Position numbers and translations under genes: made by a program
Part shown: one piece after another, positions 1 to 6,861 of the stretch
How positions within the stretch are numbered: the first letter of the stretch is position 1
How the letters are laid out: each line of letters opens with the position of its first letter
Notes under the pieces: model-generated
Told to the model about the DNA's origin: nothing
Databases searched by the model: none
The model's input: only the letters and a program-made list of their open reading frames with translations
NCBI GenBank assembly: GCA_031550205.1
Contig: JAVBOV010000026.1
Coordinates: 1 to 11,150, forward strand
From: JAVBOV01 sp031550205
GTDB lineage: Bacteria; Pseudomonadota; Alphaproteobacteria; RF32; CAG-239
Length of the DNA: 11,150 bases
Reading direction: 5' to 3'

Positions 1-951
1 AACTACGTTGAAGGTTCTGAGGTTAAAGAAGGAGATATTTTATTCCAAATAGACCCCGAGCCTTATAAAGCCGCCCTTGCTCAGGCCAAAGGCCAGCTTG
101 ATGATAATAATGCGCAGTTGAAAGCTGCCCAAACCCAATGGCACCGCATTGCCGAGCTATTTAAAGAACGCATTGTTTCGGAAAAATCCAGAGACGATGC
201 CAAAGCCAACCTTGATTCCTTAAAAGCCGGAGTTGAAATGGCTGAAGCGGAGCTTAAAACCGCGGAACTCAACCTGGGTTATACCACCGTTACCGCGCCA
301 ATCTCCGGCATCACCAGTCTGGAAACTCAGTCGGAAGGCAGCCTGATAGTTGCCAATTCTGATGAATCTCTTCTCACCACCATCACCCAGCTTGATCCCA
401 TTTACATCATGTTTTCAATTTCTGATAACGACATGTTCAGATTCCAAACAATGCTGAATGAAAATATTATAGATCATCCGGATTTTGCCAATACCGTAAA
501 AGCCAAGGTAAAATTTAATGATGATACCGTTTATGAAAAAGAAGGAGAAATAAACTTTGTCAACCCTTCCATTGATGAATCTACCGGAACCGTACAGCTC
601 AGAGCCGTTTTCCCCAATCCCGACCGCAAAATTATGCCTAAGCAGTTTGTACGCGTGACAGTTGAAGGTCTGGTCATGAAAAACGCCATCACCGTTCCCA
701 AAGAGGCTGTTTTACAGGGAGCACAGGGCTCATTTGTATACAAGGTAAACCAGCAGGGTAAAGTTGAAGTTGCCTTGGTTACCATCGGTTTAACGGCCAA
801 AGACGGAACCTGGATAATTGAAAAAGGCCTCAAAGCCGGAGACATTATCATTACCAACGGCATCATGAAGCTTAAAGAAGGCATGCAGGTTACTCCGGTT
901 TTCAAGACAGACAAACCGGCAGAATCTCAAACTCACAAACCTAAAACCTAA
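1..951 (+). CDS. RND efflux periplasmic adaptor (membrane fusion protein), 5' truncated
   Basis: The reading frame is open from base 1, so the N-terminus (signal peptide or lipobox, first beta-barrel strands) lies outside the window; 316 codons remain. The protein would link an inner-membrane RND pump to an outer-membrane channel and sits in the periplasm. The visible part starts in a lipoyl-like half motif (VEGSEVKEGDILFQIDPEPY), followed by an alpha-helical hairpin rich in Ala, Lys and Glu. The second lipoyl half follows (TAPISGITSLETQSEG), then a beta-barrel region (DPIYIMFSISDND) and a membrane-proximal domain (AITVPKEAVLQG). It ends in a short hydrophilic Lys/Pro/Thr tail. This order is that of AcrA/MexA-type HlyD-family adaptors. 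The stop lies 27 nt before the RND transporter start, so the two genes form one operon. The family call is secure; the substrate cannot be read from the sequence. Confidence 0.95.
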   Translation, partial: NYVEGSEVKEGDILFQIDPEPYKAALAQAKGQLDDNNAQLKAAQTQWHRIAELFKERIVSEKSRDDAKANLDSLKAGVEMAEAELKTAELNLGYTTVTAPISGITSLETQSEGSLIVANSDESLLTTITQLDPIYIMFSISDNDMFRFQTMLNENIIDHPDFANTVKAKVKFNDDTVYEKEGEINFVNPSIDESTGTVQLRAVFPNPDRKIMPKQFVRVTVEGLVMKNAITVPKEAVLQGAQGSFVYKVNQQGKVEVALVTIGLTAKDGTWIIEKGLKAGDIIITNGIMKLKEGMQVTPVFKTDKPAESQTHKPKT

Positions 952-978
952 AATCCAAAAAACCCGGAGGATTTTCCA

Positions 979-3900
979 ATGTTTTCAAAATTTTTTATTG
1001 AGCGGCCGATTTTTGCCAGCGTTATTTCTTTGGTAATTTTACTTGCCGGCCTGGTTTCCATGAAAGCTCTTCCCGTAGAGCAATACCCGGACATCGTCCC
1101 TCCTGAAATTCAGGTTTCTGCGGTTTATCCCGGCGCCACATCACAAGTTTTGGCCGATACGGTGGCAGCTCCGTTGGAGCAGGCAATTAACGGCGTGAAC
1201 AATATGATATACATGTATTCAACCGCCACATCATCCGGTTTTCTTACCATCGGCGTTGTTTTTGAAATCGGCACAGACCCGGACCAAGCCACCATCGACG
1301 TCAACAACAAAGTTCAGTCCGCTCTTTCGTCTCTGCCTTCAGAGGTGACCAAACAGGGCGTTACGGTGGAGCAAAAATCAAATTCCATATTGCAGATTGT
1401 TGTCTTAAAATCTTCTTCCGAACAATATGACGATATCTTTGTCAGCAACTATGCCTTAATTAATATTATAGACGATATCAAGCGCATTAAAGGCGTGGGC
1501 GACGCTTCCTTGTTTGCCACTCAGGATTATTCCATGCGCATTTGGCTCAGCCCCGACAAGCTGGCCGATTACGGCTTAACTTCCAAAGACGTAATTTCTG
1601 CCGTTCAGGAACAAAACTCTCAGTTCGCCGCCGGAAAGTTCGGTCAGGAACCGATGAGCGAATATCTGCCGTATACCTACAGCGTAAACACCAAAGGCCG
1701 CTTGCTCAACCCTGAAGAGTTTGGCGACATCATCTTAAAAGGCACATCGGAAGGCGCCATGCTTAAGCTGAAAGACGTTGCCAGAATTGAACTCGGCTCA
1801 CAAGATTACAGCGTTAAGTCCAAATTAAACGGAACCGAGGCTGTAGCTTTTGCCATTTACCTTCAATCCGGCGCCAACGCTCTTGAAACCGCCGAGCAGG
1901 TGAGACAGAAACTTGAAGAACTTAAAAAGAATTTTCCCGAAGGCATTTCATACAGCGTCCCATATGACACCACCTTGTTCGTAAACACTTCCATCAAAGA
2001 AGTTATTCATACTTTTTTTGAAGCCGTGCTGCTGGTGATTATCGTGGTTTATTTGTTTTTGCAAAATATGCGCGCCACCATCATTCCCATTTTGGCGGTT
2101 CCGGTTTCCATTATCGGCGCTTTTGCCGGCATGATAGCCTTTGGCTTTTCCATAAATCTGCTCACGCTGTTCGGCTTAATCCTGGCCATCGGAATTGTGG
2201 TCGATGACGCAATTATTGTAATTGAAAACGTAGAGCGCATTATGGCAACCGAGCATAAATCTCCCAAAGAAGCGGCAATAGACGCCATGAAAGAAGTTTC
2301 CGGTCCGGTTGTGGCTGTGGCTCTGGTGCTTTCTTCGGTGTTTTTGCCGATTGCCTTTTTGGGCGGCATGACCGGCGTAATGTATCGCCAGTTCGCCGTT
2401 ACCATTGCCGTTTCGGTAATCATTTCAGCCTTGGTGGCCTTAACTCTGACGCCGTCCTTATGCGCGCTGATTATCAAAGAAGAAGGAGATAAAAAAGAAC
2501 CCAAGGGCATTTTTAAAAGCTTTAACGGCGGCTTCTTAAAAATAACCAATCTTTATCTTGCCGGCGTCAAGCTGTTTTTAAAGTTCCGCAAAGTTGCGCT
2601 TCTGAGCTTTGCAGGCTTAATTGCCGCCATCCTCTTCTTATTAAAAATCATTCCCGGCGGTCTGGTCCCAAGCGAAGATCAGGGCACTCTTTTAATGGCC
2701 TCCAGCATGCCTCCGGCTTCATCATTGCAAAGAACCCTGAAGTTTACTGACAAGGTTTCTAAAGATGTTCAGTCAGACAAGAATATTCAAGATATTCTAA
2801 CCGTGTCCGGCTACAACATGCTTTCCTCCACCCAAAACACATATTCGGCCATCAGTTTTATCGTGTTAAAAGACTGGGATGAACGCAAAAAAGAAGAAGA
2901 CAGTGCTGAGGCTTTAGCCCGCCGCTATACCGGCATAGGCATGAGCCACCCTGAAGGCATTGCCTTTGCGTTTAATATGCCTCCGATTATGGGCATGAGC
3001 GTGACCGGCGGTTTTGAGGGATACATCCAAAACAAATCCGGCGGAACTTCTGCAGATTTAATGAAAAAAGTTACTGAGTTCATTGAAGAAACCAAAAACA
3101 GCAAAATTTTAAGCGGCGTTAACACCACCTTTTCGGTTTCAACTCCGCAATATAATGTTGAGCTTGACAGAGAAAAAGCCAGAGCTTTTAATGTTCCGAT
3201 TAATGACATTTATACCGTCATGCAGTCTACTTTCGGCAATCTCTATGTCAATGACTTCACCTATTACGGACGCAGCTTTCAGGTAAACGTGCAGTCTGAA
3301 GACCGTTTCAGAAGAAGCCCTGAAGATTTGCGTTATGTTTATGTACGCTCAAACGACGGTAACTTAATTCCGCTTTCCACTTTCATTGAGGTAAAGCGCA
3401 TTATCGGCTCGGAGCTAATCAACCGCTTTAACATTTTTCCGGCGGCGCAAATTTTGGGCAACCCGGCCCCGGGCTACAGTTCAGGCCAGGCCATTGCTGA
3501 AATGGAGCGCATTGCTGACAAAGTTTTGGGCACGGAATATTCTCTATCCTGGACCGGTTCTGCATATCAGGAAAAATTGACCGGCGGCGCCAGCACGCAG
3601 GCATTTGCCTTCGGCTTAATCATGATTTTCTTAATTCTGGCTGCTCAATATGAACGCTGGTCTCTGCCTTTTGTGGTTATCTTGTCGGTTCCGTTCGCGG
3701 TGTTCGGTGCGCTTTTGGCCACCTGGTTAAGAGGTCTGAACAATGACCTGTATTTCCAGGTCGGTTTGGTGACGCTGATTGGTTTGGCTGCCAAAAACGC
3801 CATCTTAATTGTGGAGTTTGCCATGATGAAAGTTAAGGAAGGACTTAGCTATGCCGATGCCGCGGTTGAAGCTGCGCATCTTCGTTTCCGCCCGATTGTA

Positions 3901-4089
3901 ATGACCTCTCTGGCCTTTACCTTCGGCGTGTTTCCGCTTGCCGTTTCAACCGGTGCCGGCGCAGGTTCGCGCCACGCCATCGGCACCGGCATGATCGGCG
4001 GCATGCTGCTCTCAACCTTTGTGGCCACGCTGTTTGTGCCCATGATGTTTGCCATCATCGGCGAAATGTTTGATAAAAGCAAGAAATAA
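979..4089 (+). CDS. RND multidrug efflux transporter, HAE1/AcrB family
   Basis: This is a complete 1036-residue inner-membrane proton-driven exporter, the usual length for AcrB/MexB relatives. The start follows a strong GGAGG ribosome site (966-970). The N-terminus (FFIERPIFASVISLVILLAG) is the typical first TM segment. Two large periplasmic loops follow TM1 and TM7. The proton-relay residues are present: the adjacent aspartates D409 and D410 in TM4 (GIVVDDAIIVIENVER) and K939 in TM10 (GLAAKNAILIVEFAMMK), matching AcrB D407/D408 and K940. It is cotranscribed with the upstream adaptor, and together they need a TolC-like channel encoded elsewhere. Bile salts, detergents, dyes or antibiotics are typical substrates of the family, but none can be assigned here. 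No frameshift or missing motif was seen. The gene converges on murI. Confidence 0.97.
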   Translation: MFSKFFIERPIFASVISLVILLAGLVSMKALPVEQYPDIVPPEIQVSAVYPGATSQVLADTVAAPLEQAINGVNNMIYMYSTATSSGFLTIGVVFEIGTDPDQATIDVNNKVQSALSSLPSEVTKQGVTVEQKSNSILQIVVLKSSSEQYDDIFVSNYALINIIDDIKRIKGVGDASLFATQDYSMRIWLSPDKLADYGLTSKDVISAVQEQNSQFAAGKFGQEPMSEYLPYTYSVNTKGRLLNPEEFGDIILKGTSEGAMLKLKDVARIELGSQDYSVKSKLNGTEAVAFAIYLQSGANALETAEQVRQKLEELKKNFPEGISYSVPYDTTLFVNTSIKEVIHTFFEAVLLVIIVVYLFLQNMRATIIPILAVPVSIIGAFAGMIAFGFSINLLTLFGLILAIGIVVDDAIIVIENVERIMATEHKSPKEAAIDAMKEVSGPVVAVALVLSSVFLPIAFLGGMTGVMYRQFAVTIAVSVIISALVALTLTPSLCALIIKEEGDKKEPKGIFKSFNGGFLKITNLYLAGVKLFLKFRKVALLSFAGLIAAILFLLKIIPGGLVPSEDQGTLLMASSMPPASSLQRTLKFTDKVSKDVQSDKNIQDILTVSGYNMLSSTQNTYSAISFIVLKDWDERKKEEDSAEALARRYTGIGMSHPEGIAFAFNMPPIMGMSVTGGFEGYIQNKSGGTSADLMKKVTEFIEETKNSKILSGVNTTFSVSTPQYNVELDREKARAFNVPINDIYTVMQSTFGNLYVNDFTYYGRSFQVNVQSEDRFRRSPEDLRYVYVRSNDGNLIPLSTFIEVKRIIGSELINRFNIFPAAQILGNPAPGYSSGQAIAEMERIADKVLGTEYSLSWTGSAYQEKLTGGASTQAFAFGLIMIFLILAAQYERWSLPFVVILSVPFAVFGALLATWLRGLNNDLYFQVGLVTLIGLAAKNAILIVEFAMMKVKEGLSYADAAVEAAHLRFRPIVMTSLAFTFGVFPLAVSTGAGAGSRHAIGTGMIGGMLLSTFVATLFVPMMFAIIGEMFDKSKK

Positions 4090-4097
4090 ATAAAAAA

Positions 4098-4158
4098 GTC
4101 ATTGCGAGCGGCCTGTCGCGACGGAGCGAAGCGGAGACGGAAGCGCGGCAATCTCATC
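4098..4158. repeat. Dispersed intergenic repeat of the GTCATTGCGAGC...GGCAATCTC type
   Basis: A GC-rich block just after the RND transporter stop begins GTCATTGCGAGC and ends GCGGCAATCTC, so ATTGC at one end is inverted as GCAAT at the other. Its centre contains GGAGCGAAGCGGAG, itself a short palindrome. Sequences of this general form are scattered through many bacterial genomes as non-coding palindromic repeats. It can encode Arg-rich shadow peptides in the antisense frame, which should not be annotated. Function is unknown; a transcript-end structure is possible. Confidence 0.75.
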
Positions 4159-4166
4159 AATATATC

Positions 4167-4198
4167 CTCCCCCTTTTAAGGGGGAGTTAGATGGGGTC
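4167..4198. repeat. C-run/G-run palindromic repeat overlapping the murI stop codon
   Basis: A perfect palindrome (4167-4186, nine-base arms CTCCCCCTT and AAGGGGGAG around TT) is followed by the tail TTAGATGGGGTC. The last bases of the tail are part of the murI stop codon (TGA on the - strand, 4197-4199). The same layout, palindrome plus a G-rich tail in the same orientation, recurs at 4971-5001 on the other side of murI. In RNA it makes a strong hairpin on either strand, but no T-run follows, so it is not a classical terminator. Confidence 0.75.
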
Positions 4199-4952
4199 AA
4201 TCGCAAAGCTTCATATTCTTAGTCTGCTCTGTCAGCTTGGAAACATAAAATTCATGCCTGCCGTTCTTGTCTAACATGCTTTCAATCTCCGGATGCCTGT
4301 TAAGATAATCGGCCAGCTTATCGCCCATAAAATCATATTGCGAAATCACCTGCACGCCTGCGGGCAGATGCCTCGCAAAAGCCTCGGCCACAATCGGATA
4401 ATGCGTGCAGCCCAAAATCAGGCAGTCGATTTTCTTAAAAAATTTCAAATATTGAGCAATTTCCCTGTCTGCTGCGGCAAAATCTGCCGCCTCAATCAGC
4501 GGCACCAGCTTCGGCGTCGCCAATTCCTGAACCTTAATTTCTGGATTAATTTTTTCAATTTCAATTCGATATATATGCGAGTTAACGGTGGAGTTTGTAG
4601 CCGCCACGCCTATGGAAGTTTTAGAAGACACAATCGCTTCTTCAACCGTCGGCACAATCACGCCCAAAACCTTAACCTTTGGGTGATGCTCCGGCATATA
4701 TTTCTGCTGCAAAAAACGCAGGGCGATAGAAGAGGCGGTATTGCAGGCAATAATAATCAGCCTGCATTTTTTCTTAATCAAAAACTCCACGGCATCAATG
4801 GTATATTGCAAAACATCCTTAGGGTCTTTGTCGCCATAAGGCAGGTTTTTTGTGTCTCCGAAATAAACATAGTCATACTGCGGCATTTGCTGTATAAATG
4901 CCTTGGTAATAATGAGCCCCCCAAGCCCTGAATCCATAACACCGATTTTCAT
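4197..4952 (-). CDS. murI: Glutamate racemase
   Basis: This 251-residue cytosolic enzyme interconverts L- and D-glutamate and supplies D-Glu for peptidoglycan. Family motifs are present in order: MDSGLGG at the N-terminus (D7, S8), FGDTKNLPYG around residue 31, the first catalytic cysteine C70 in ACNTASS, GVAATNSTV around residue 115, and the second catalytic cysteine C182 with H184 in LGCTHYP. Both cofactor-independent racemase cysteines are therefore intact, and the length is normal. The start has an AAGGAA ribosome site several bases upstream. The gene stands alone, convergent with the RND transporter, and is bracketed by two copies of the same palindromic repeat. A weak promoter candidate (TTGCCC, 17 nt, TAGATT; 5034-5039 and 5011-5016) would place the upstream repeat in its 5' leader. 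Confidence 0.96.
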   Translation of the reverse strand: MKIGVMDSGLGGLIITKAFIQQMPQYDYVYFGDTKNLPYGDKDPKDVLQYTIDAVEFLIKKKCRLIIIACNTASSIALRFLQQKYMPEHHPKVKVLGVIVPTVEEAIVSSKTSIGVAATNSTVNSHIYRIEIEKINPEIKVQELATPKLVPLIEAADFAAADREIAQYLKFFKKIDCLILGCTHYPIVAEAFARHLPAGVQVISQYDFMGDKLADYLNRHPEIESMLDKNGRHEFYVSKLTEQTKNMKLCD

Positions 4953-4970
4953 AAAATATTCCTTATTTCT

Positions 4971-5001
4971 CCCTCCCTTTGCAAGGGAGGGTTGGGGTGG
5001 G
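4971..5001. repeat. C-run/G-run palindromic repeat upstream of murI
   Basis: Arms CCCTCCCTT (4971-4979) and AAGGGAGGG (4983-4991) surround the loop TGC. The tail TTGGGGTGGG follows, giving the same architecture and orientation as the copy at 4167-4198. It lies about 18 bases upstream of the murI start codon and so is probably in or near the murI leader, where the hairpin might affect translation or message stability. That role is inference. Confidence 0.75.
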
Positions 5002-5021
5002 TTTGCAAATAATCTATATCA

Positions 5022-5054
5022 AAAAAAAGAGAAGGGCAATCCTTCTCTTTTTTT
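5022..5054 (-). terminator. Intrinsic terminator of the 204-aa gene
   Basis: A perfect 14-bp inverted repeat, A-run plus GAGAAGG (5022-5035) against CCTTCTC plus T-run (5041-5054), encloses the five-base loop GCAAT. Read on the - strand it is a stem followed by a run of Ts, located downstream of the gene ending at 5164. Because both arms carry A/T runs it could also work from the + strand, but no + strand gene precedes it. Confidence 0.85.
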
Positions 5055-5069
5055 ATAACACCATTTTTT

Positions 5070-5153
5070 GTCATTCCGGAAAAATTTTATAATTTTTCTC
5101 TGTTGAGCGTAGCGAGCAGAGATAAAAAATTATAAAATTTTATCTGGAATCTA
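5070..5153. repeat. Long AT-rich imperfect palindrome (MITE-like hairpin)
   Basis: The outer ends are GTCATTCCGG and CTGGAATCTAG. Inside them is a 17-bp perfect A/T inverted repeat (AAATTTTATAATTTTT type), then CTCTG/CAGAG around the loop TTGAGCGTAGCGAG. The stem is about 29 bp with one small bulge (ATA on the right arm) and few mismatches. The outer ends match the GTCATTCCAGC...GGAATCTAG repeat at 6453-6480, so this looks like a family member with an expanded AT core. It sits between the end of the 204-aa gene and its terminator, so it would be transcribed as a hairpin in that gene's 3' UTR. Confidence 0.75.
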
Positions 5154-5163
5154 GTAATTATGT

Positions 5164-5778
5164 CTAATTAAAAGTTGATACAAAATAATCTTCGCATCGT
5201 CCTTCAAAGGTGGTTCCCTTGATTCTGCGAAATTCTTTAGCCTTCGTTTCATCTTTTGTAAAAAAGAATTTTTGCTTATCAATTACTAATGTGCAATCTT
5301 CTCCATCGAGATTTTTTAAGATTATTGAAGCATCAAGCAAGTCCTTTACAATTGTAGAATAGGAAATTCCGCGTTCTTTTTGCCAACACAACTCCTCAAT
5401 GCTTTTAACCAGCCTCTTTACTCTTGAAGAATTATATTTTTCATAGTTTCCCCACATAAATGCAGCTTCTAGAGCATCACCCTCAAGGTGCATTTCAATA
5501 TCTTCTGAATTATCCCAAAGAATTTCGCTGCCATCAACAATCGCAAATATCTTTTGATAGCGCCCATATTTAATGGCTTTTTTATAGGTGGAAAACAATT
5601 GCACCACAGCATAACCTTCGGCGGTCTTTTTCTTCAAATATTCTTTGTGACAAGGGCAATGCACGCATCTCCCAAATTCCGAAAAAATTTCAAATTCCAC
5701 ACCGCTTTCTGTTAAAAATTTTTGCACGGCTTTGTGTCTTTTGTTAGACAGGTAAAGCGCAAAAAAATACTTTTTCAT
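5164..5778 (-). CDS. Unrecognised 204-aa protein with a CxxCxCH cluster
   Basis: I do not recognise the family. The protein is soluble, with no signal peptide or TM segment. The N-terminal third carries G-R-C38-V-H-C41-P-C43-H44, a tight CxxCxCH cluster that could bind a metal or be redox active. The middle is Lys/Tyr-rich (YKKAIKYGRYQKIFAIVDG); the C-terminal half mixes helical segments with a short beta-rich part (DCTLVIDKQKFFFTK). The gene is visibly richer in A/T than the racemase and efflux genes. It has a good promoter upstream (5823-5850) and a terminator downstream (5022-5054), so it is a single-gene unit. No clear ribosome site precedes the ATG, so the start is less certain than the frame. 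Recent acquisition is possible but not shown. Confidence 0.7.
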   Translation of the reverse strand: MKKYFFALYLSNKRHKAVQKFLTESGVEFEIFSEFGRCVHCPCHKEYLKKKTAEGYAVVQLFSTYKKAIKYGRYQKIFAIVDGSEILWDNSEDIEMHLEGDALEAAFMWGNYEKYNSSRVKRLVKSIEELCWQKERGISYSTIVKDLLDASIILKNLDGEDCTLVIDKQKFFFTKDETKAKEFRRIKGTTFEGRCEDYFVSTFN

Positions 5779-5822
5779 ATATAATAGTTTTTAAAAATTA
5801 ATAATTCGGTTTATTACCGCCA

Positions 5823-5850
5823 ATTATCACTTTTTTTGACAAAAAGTCAA
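5823..5850 (-). promoter_or_regulatory. Sigma70-like promoter for the 204-aa gene
   Basis: On the - strand, TTGACT (5845-5850) is followed after 16 nt by GATAAT (5823-5828), predicting a start near 5816 and a leader of about 38 nt. The -35 box lies in a short inverted repeat (TTGAC, AAAAA, GTCAA; 5836-5850) that also presents TTGACA to the + strand. This could serve as a shared operator or as a divergent promoter. Confidence 0.6.
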
Positions 5851-5858
5851 CAAAGTAA

Positions 5859-5888
5859 TTGACTCATCGACAAAACTGCGCCATTAAT
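5859..5888 (+). promoter_or_regulatory. Possible promoter for the 127-aa membrane protein gene
   Basis: TTGACT (5859-5864) is followed after 18 nt by ATTAAT (5883-5888), giving a predicted start about 35 nt before the ATG at 5928. The -10 match is moderate. A TATAAT at 5921-5926 touches the start codon and is too close to serve a normal leader. Confidence 0.4.
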
Positions 5889-5927
5889 TAGAGCAGACAA
5901 AGAATTATTCACTAAAACAATATAATT

Positions 5928-6311
5928 ATGAAAAATCAAGTTAACCAAGCCATTGTCTTGTTTATTGTTGCCGCTTTAGCCGGAGCAGTTTGCGTATTAG
6001 CCATCGACAGCAGGGCCTCAGTCTGGACATTATATGTCATGAGCTTGCTCATCTGCGCTGTCTTAATACTCATTTTTCTGCTTAACGGCAGCATGAGAAA
6101 AGCCTCTCGCCACGCTAACGGAGAAGCCGACATCATCGCAAGGTATCAAGAATTATACGACCGTCTTGCTGAAGCTTCTGCCGCCGATAATGAACAAACC
6201 ATTGAAGAGCAGCAGGAAACGATTGAGCAATTGCAGCAGGTCGTCACCGAACAAAACGGAAAACACATTCCTATAAGAGGCTTTCAAAACCAAGGCAGCG
6301 TTCAAGGCTAA
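5928..6311 (+). CDS. Small two-TM protein with a C-terminal coiled coil
   Basis: This is a 127-residue protein of unrecognised family. Two hydrophobic segments lie at about residues 8-25 (AIVLFIVAALAGAVCVLA) and 34-54 (LYVMSLLICAVLILIFLL). A basic stretch (RKASRH) follows, then a Glu/Gln-rich heptad-like region at about 65-110 (EEQQETIEQLQQVVTEQ). The positive charges after TM2 and the few charges before TM1 favour an N-in, C-in hairpin with the coiled coil in the cytosol. It looks like a small scaffold or regulatory subunit, but nothing in the neighbourhood names a partner. It is divergent from the 204-aa gene, and a strong terminator starts a few bases after the stop. There is no clear ribosome site before the ATG, but the TM layout supports this start. 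Confidence 0.75.
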   Translation: MKNQVNQAIVLFIVAALAGAVCVLAIDSRASVWTLYVMSLLICAVLILIFLLNGSMRKASRHANGEADIIARYQELYDRLAEASAADNEQTIEEQQETIEQLQQVVTEQNGKHIPIRGFQNQGSVQG

Positions 6312-6314
6312 ACC

Positions 6315-6348
6315 AAAAGGCTTTCTCTAAAAAAGAGAAAGCCTTTTT
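6315..6348 (+). terminator. Intrinsic terminator of the 127-aa gene
   Basis: The perfect 14-bp arms AAAAGGCTTTCTCT (6315-6328) and AGAGAAAGCCTTTT (6334-6347) surround the loop AAAAA, and the right arm ends in a T-run. It starts four bases after the stop codon. The A-run on the left arm would let it also stop - strand transcription coming from the HTH gene. Confidence 0.92.
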
Positions 6349-6397
6349 CACATATTATCACAGCCCCCGCCATTGTCATTTTTGAACCCCTCTTTCT

Positions 6398-6427
6398 GTC
6401 ATACTCGGGCTTGACCCGAGTATCCAG
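6398..6427. repeat. GTCAT-type palindromic repeat with CTCGGG core
   Basis: GTC is followed by ATACTCGGG (6401-6409), the loop CTTGA and CCCGAGTAT (6415-6423), a perfect nine-base stem, and then CCAG. The form GTCAT...CGGG CTTGA CCCG...ATCCAG is a familiar dispersed bacterial repeat. It lies in the 181-base gap between the 127-aa gene and the HTH gene, which otherwise shows only the terminator and the next repeat. Confidence 0.75.
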
Positions 6428-6452
6428 GTGACAATATAGCAAATTTATTTAA

Positions 6453-6480
6453 CCTAGATTCCAGCTTTCGCTGGAATGAC
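6453..6480. repeat. GTCATTCCAGC...GGAATCTAG palindromic repeat, inverted
   Basis: On the - strand it reads GTCATTCCAGCGAAAGCTGGAATCTAGG. The stem is ATTCCAGC/GCTGGAAT (6458-6465 and 6470-6477) around TTTC. The ends match those of the long hairpin at 5070-5153. It lies a dozen bases past the end of the HTH gene and would be in that gene's 3' UTR. Confidence 0.8.
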
Positions 6481-6492
6481 AAGGATATATGT

Positions 6493-6726
6493 TTAATAAA
6501 ACTCCAACCTCATCCTCTTATTATAAAGTGCCGCCAGCTTATTAATCAAACTGACATCGCGGTCATATCCCATTTCCAAACGATATATGGTCAACTCATC
6601 GAGCCTCGTATGCTCCGCCACTTCCTTAATACTCAAGTTGGCATTAACTCTAAACGCCCGCAAATCCTTGGCAAAAGAATGCCTGAACGCCTCCAAATTT
6701 ATCTTCATTTCTCTAGTAGTTAACAT
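6493..6726 (-). CDS. Small XRE-type helix-turn-helix protein
   Basis: The 77-residue protein is little more than one DNA-binding domain. The helical segment FRHSFAKDLRAFRVNANLS leads into a turn and the probable recognition region (IKEVAEHTRLDELTIYRLEMG), followed by INKLAALYNKRM, the usual pattern of a Cro/XRE fold. The first ATG is preferred because GGGAG lies about eight bases upstream; an internal ATG at residue 7 is the alternative. No dimerisation or effector domain follows. It lies downstream of the candidate RNA gene on the same strand but is separated from it by a terminator and a repeat block. A solitary repressor, an antitoxin remnant or a truncated regulator are all possible; no toxin-like partner is adjacent. 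Confidence 0.75.
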   Translation of the reverse strand: MLTTREMKINLEAFRHSFAKDLRAFRVNANLSIKEVAEHTRLDELTIYRLEMGYDRDVSLINKLAALYNKRMRLEFY

Positions 6727-6763
6727 TTCTCAAACTCCCATGTTTTGTAGACTATCCATCCTC

Positions 6764-6839
6764 GTCATCCTGAGCCTCAAACCGTCATGCTGAACTTGTT
6801 TCAGCATCTCCGGAGATCCTGAAATAAATTCAGGATGAC
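6764..6839. repeat. Compound GTCATCCTGA repeat: fragment plus two inverted copies
   Basis: A partial unit (GTCATCCTGAGCC, 6764-6776) is followed by two full units head to head. The first (6784-6810) has stem ATGCTGAA/TTCAGCAT around CTTGT. The second (6813-6839) has stem ATCCTGAA/TTCAGGAT around ATAAA. They meet in the palindrome ATCTCCGGAGAT (6806-6817), and the outside ends are GTC and GAC. The block lies between the candidate RNA terminator and the HTH gene, 5' of that gene. Confidence 0.8.
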
Positions 6840-6861
6840 GCGGTTGGAATTACTTTTGTTA

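Noticed and set aside
2049..2549. 166-codon - strand open frame inside the RND transporter
   Set aside because: It is antisense to TM segments containing the proton-relay aspartates; no ribosome site or family signal supports it.
4167..4186. Palindrome considered as a terminator for the RND operon or murI
   Set aside because: The stem is strong but no T-run follows on either strand; it is better described as a repeat, though it may still affect transcript ends.
4293..4931. 212-codon + strand open frame antisense to murI
   Set aside because: It is a shadow of a gene with both catalytic cysteines and all family motifs intact; its own translation is Arg/His/Asn-rich and has no family signal.
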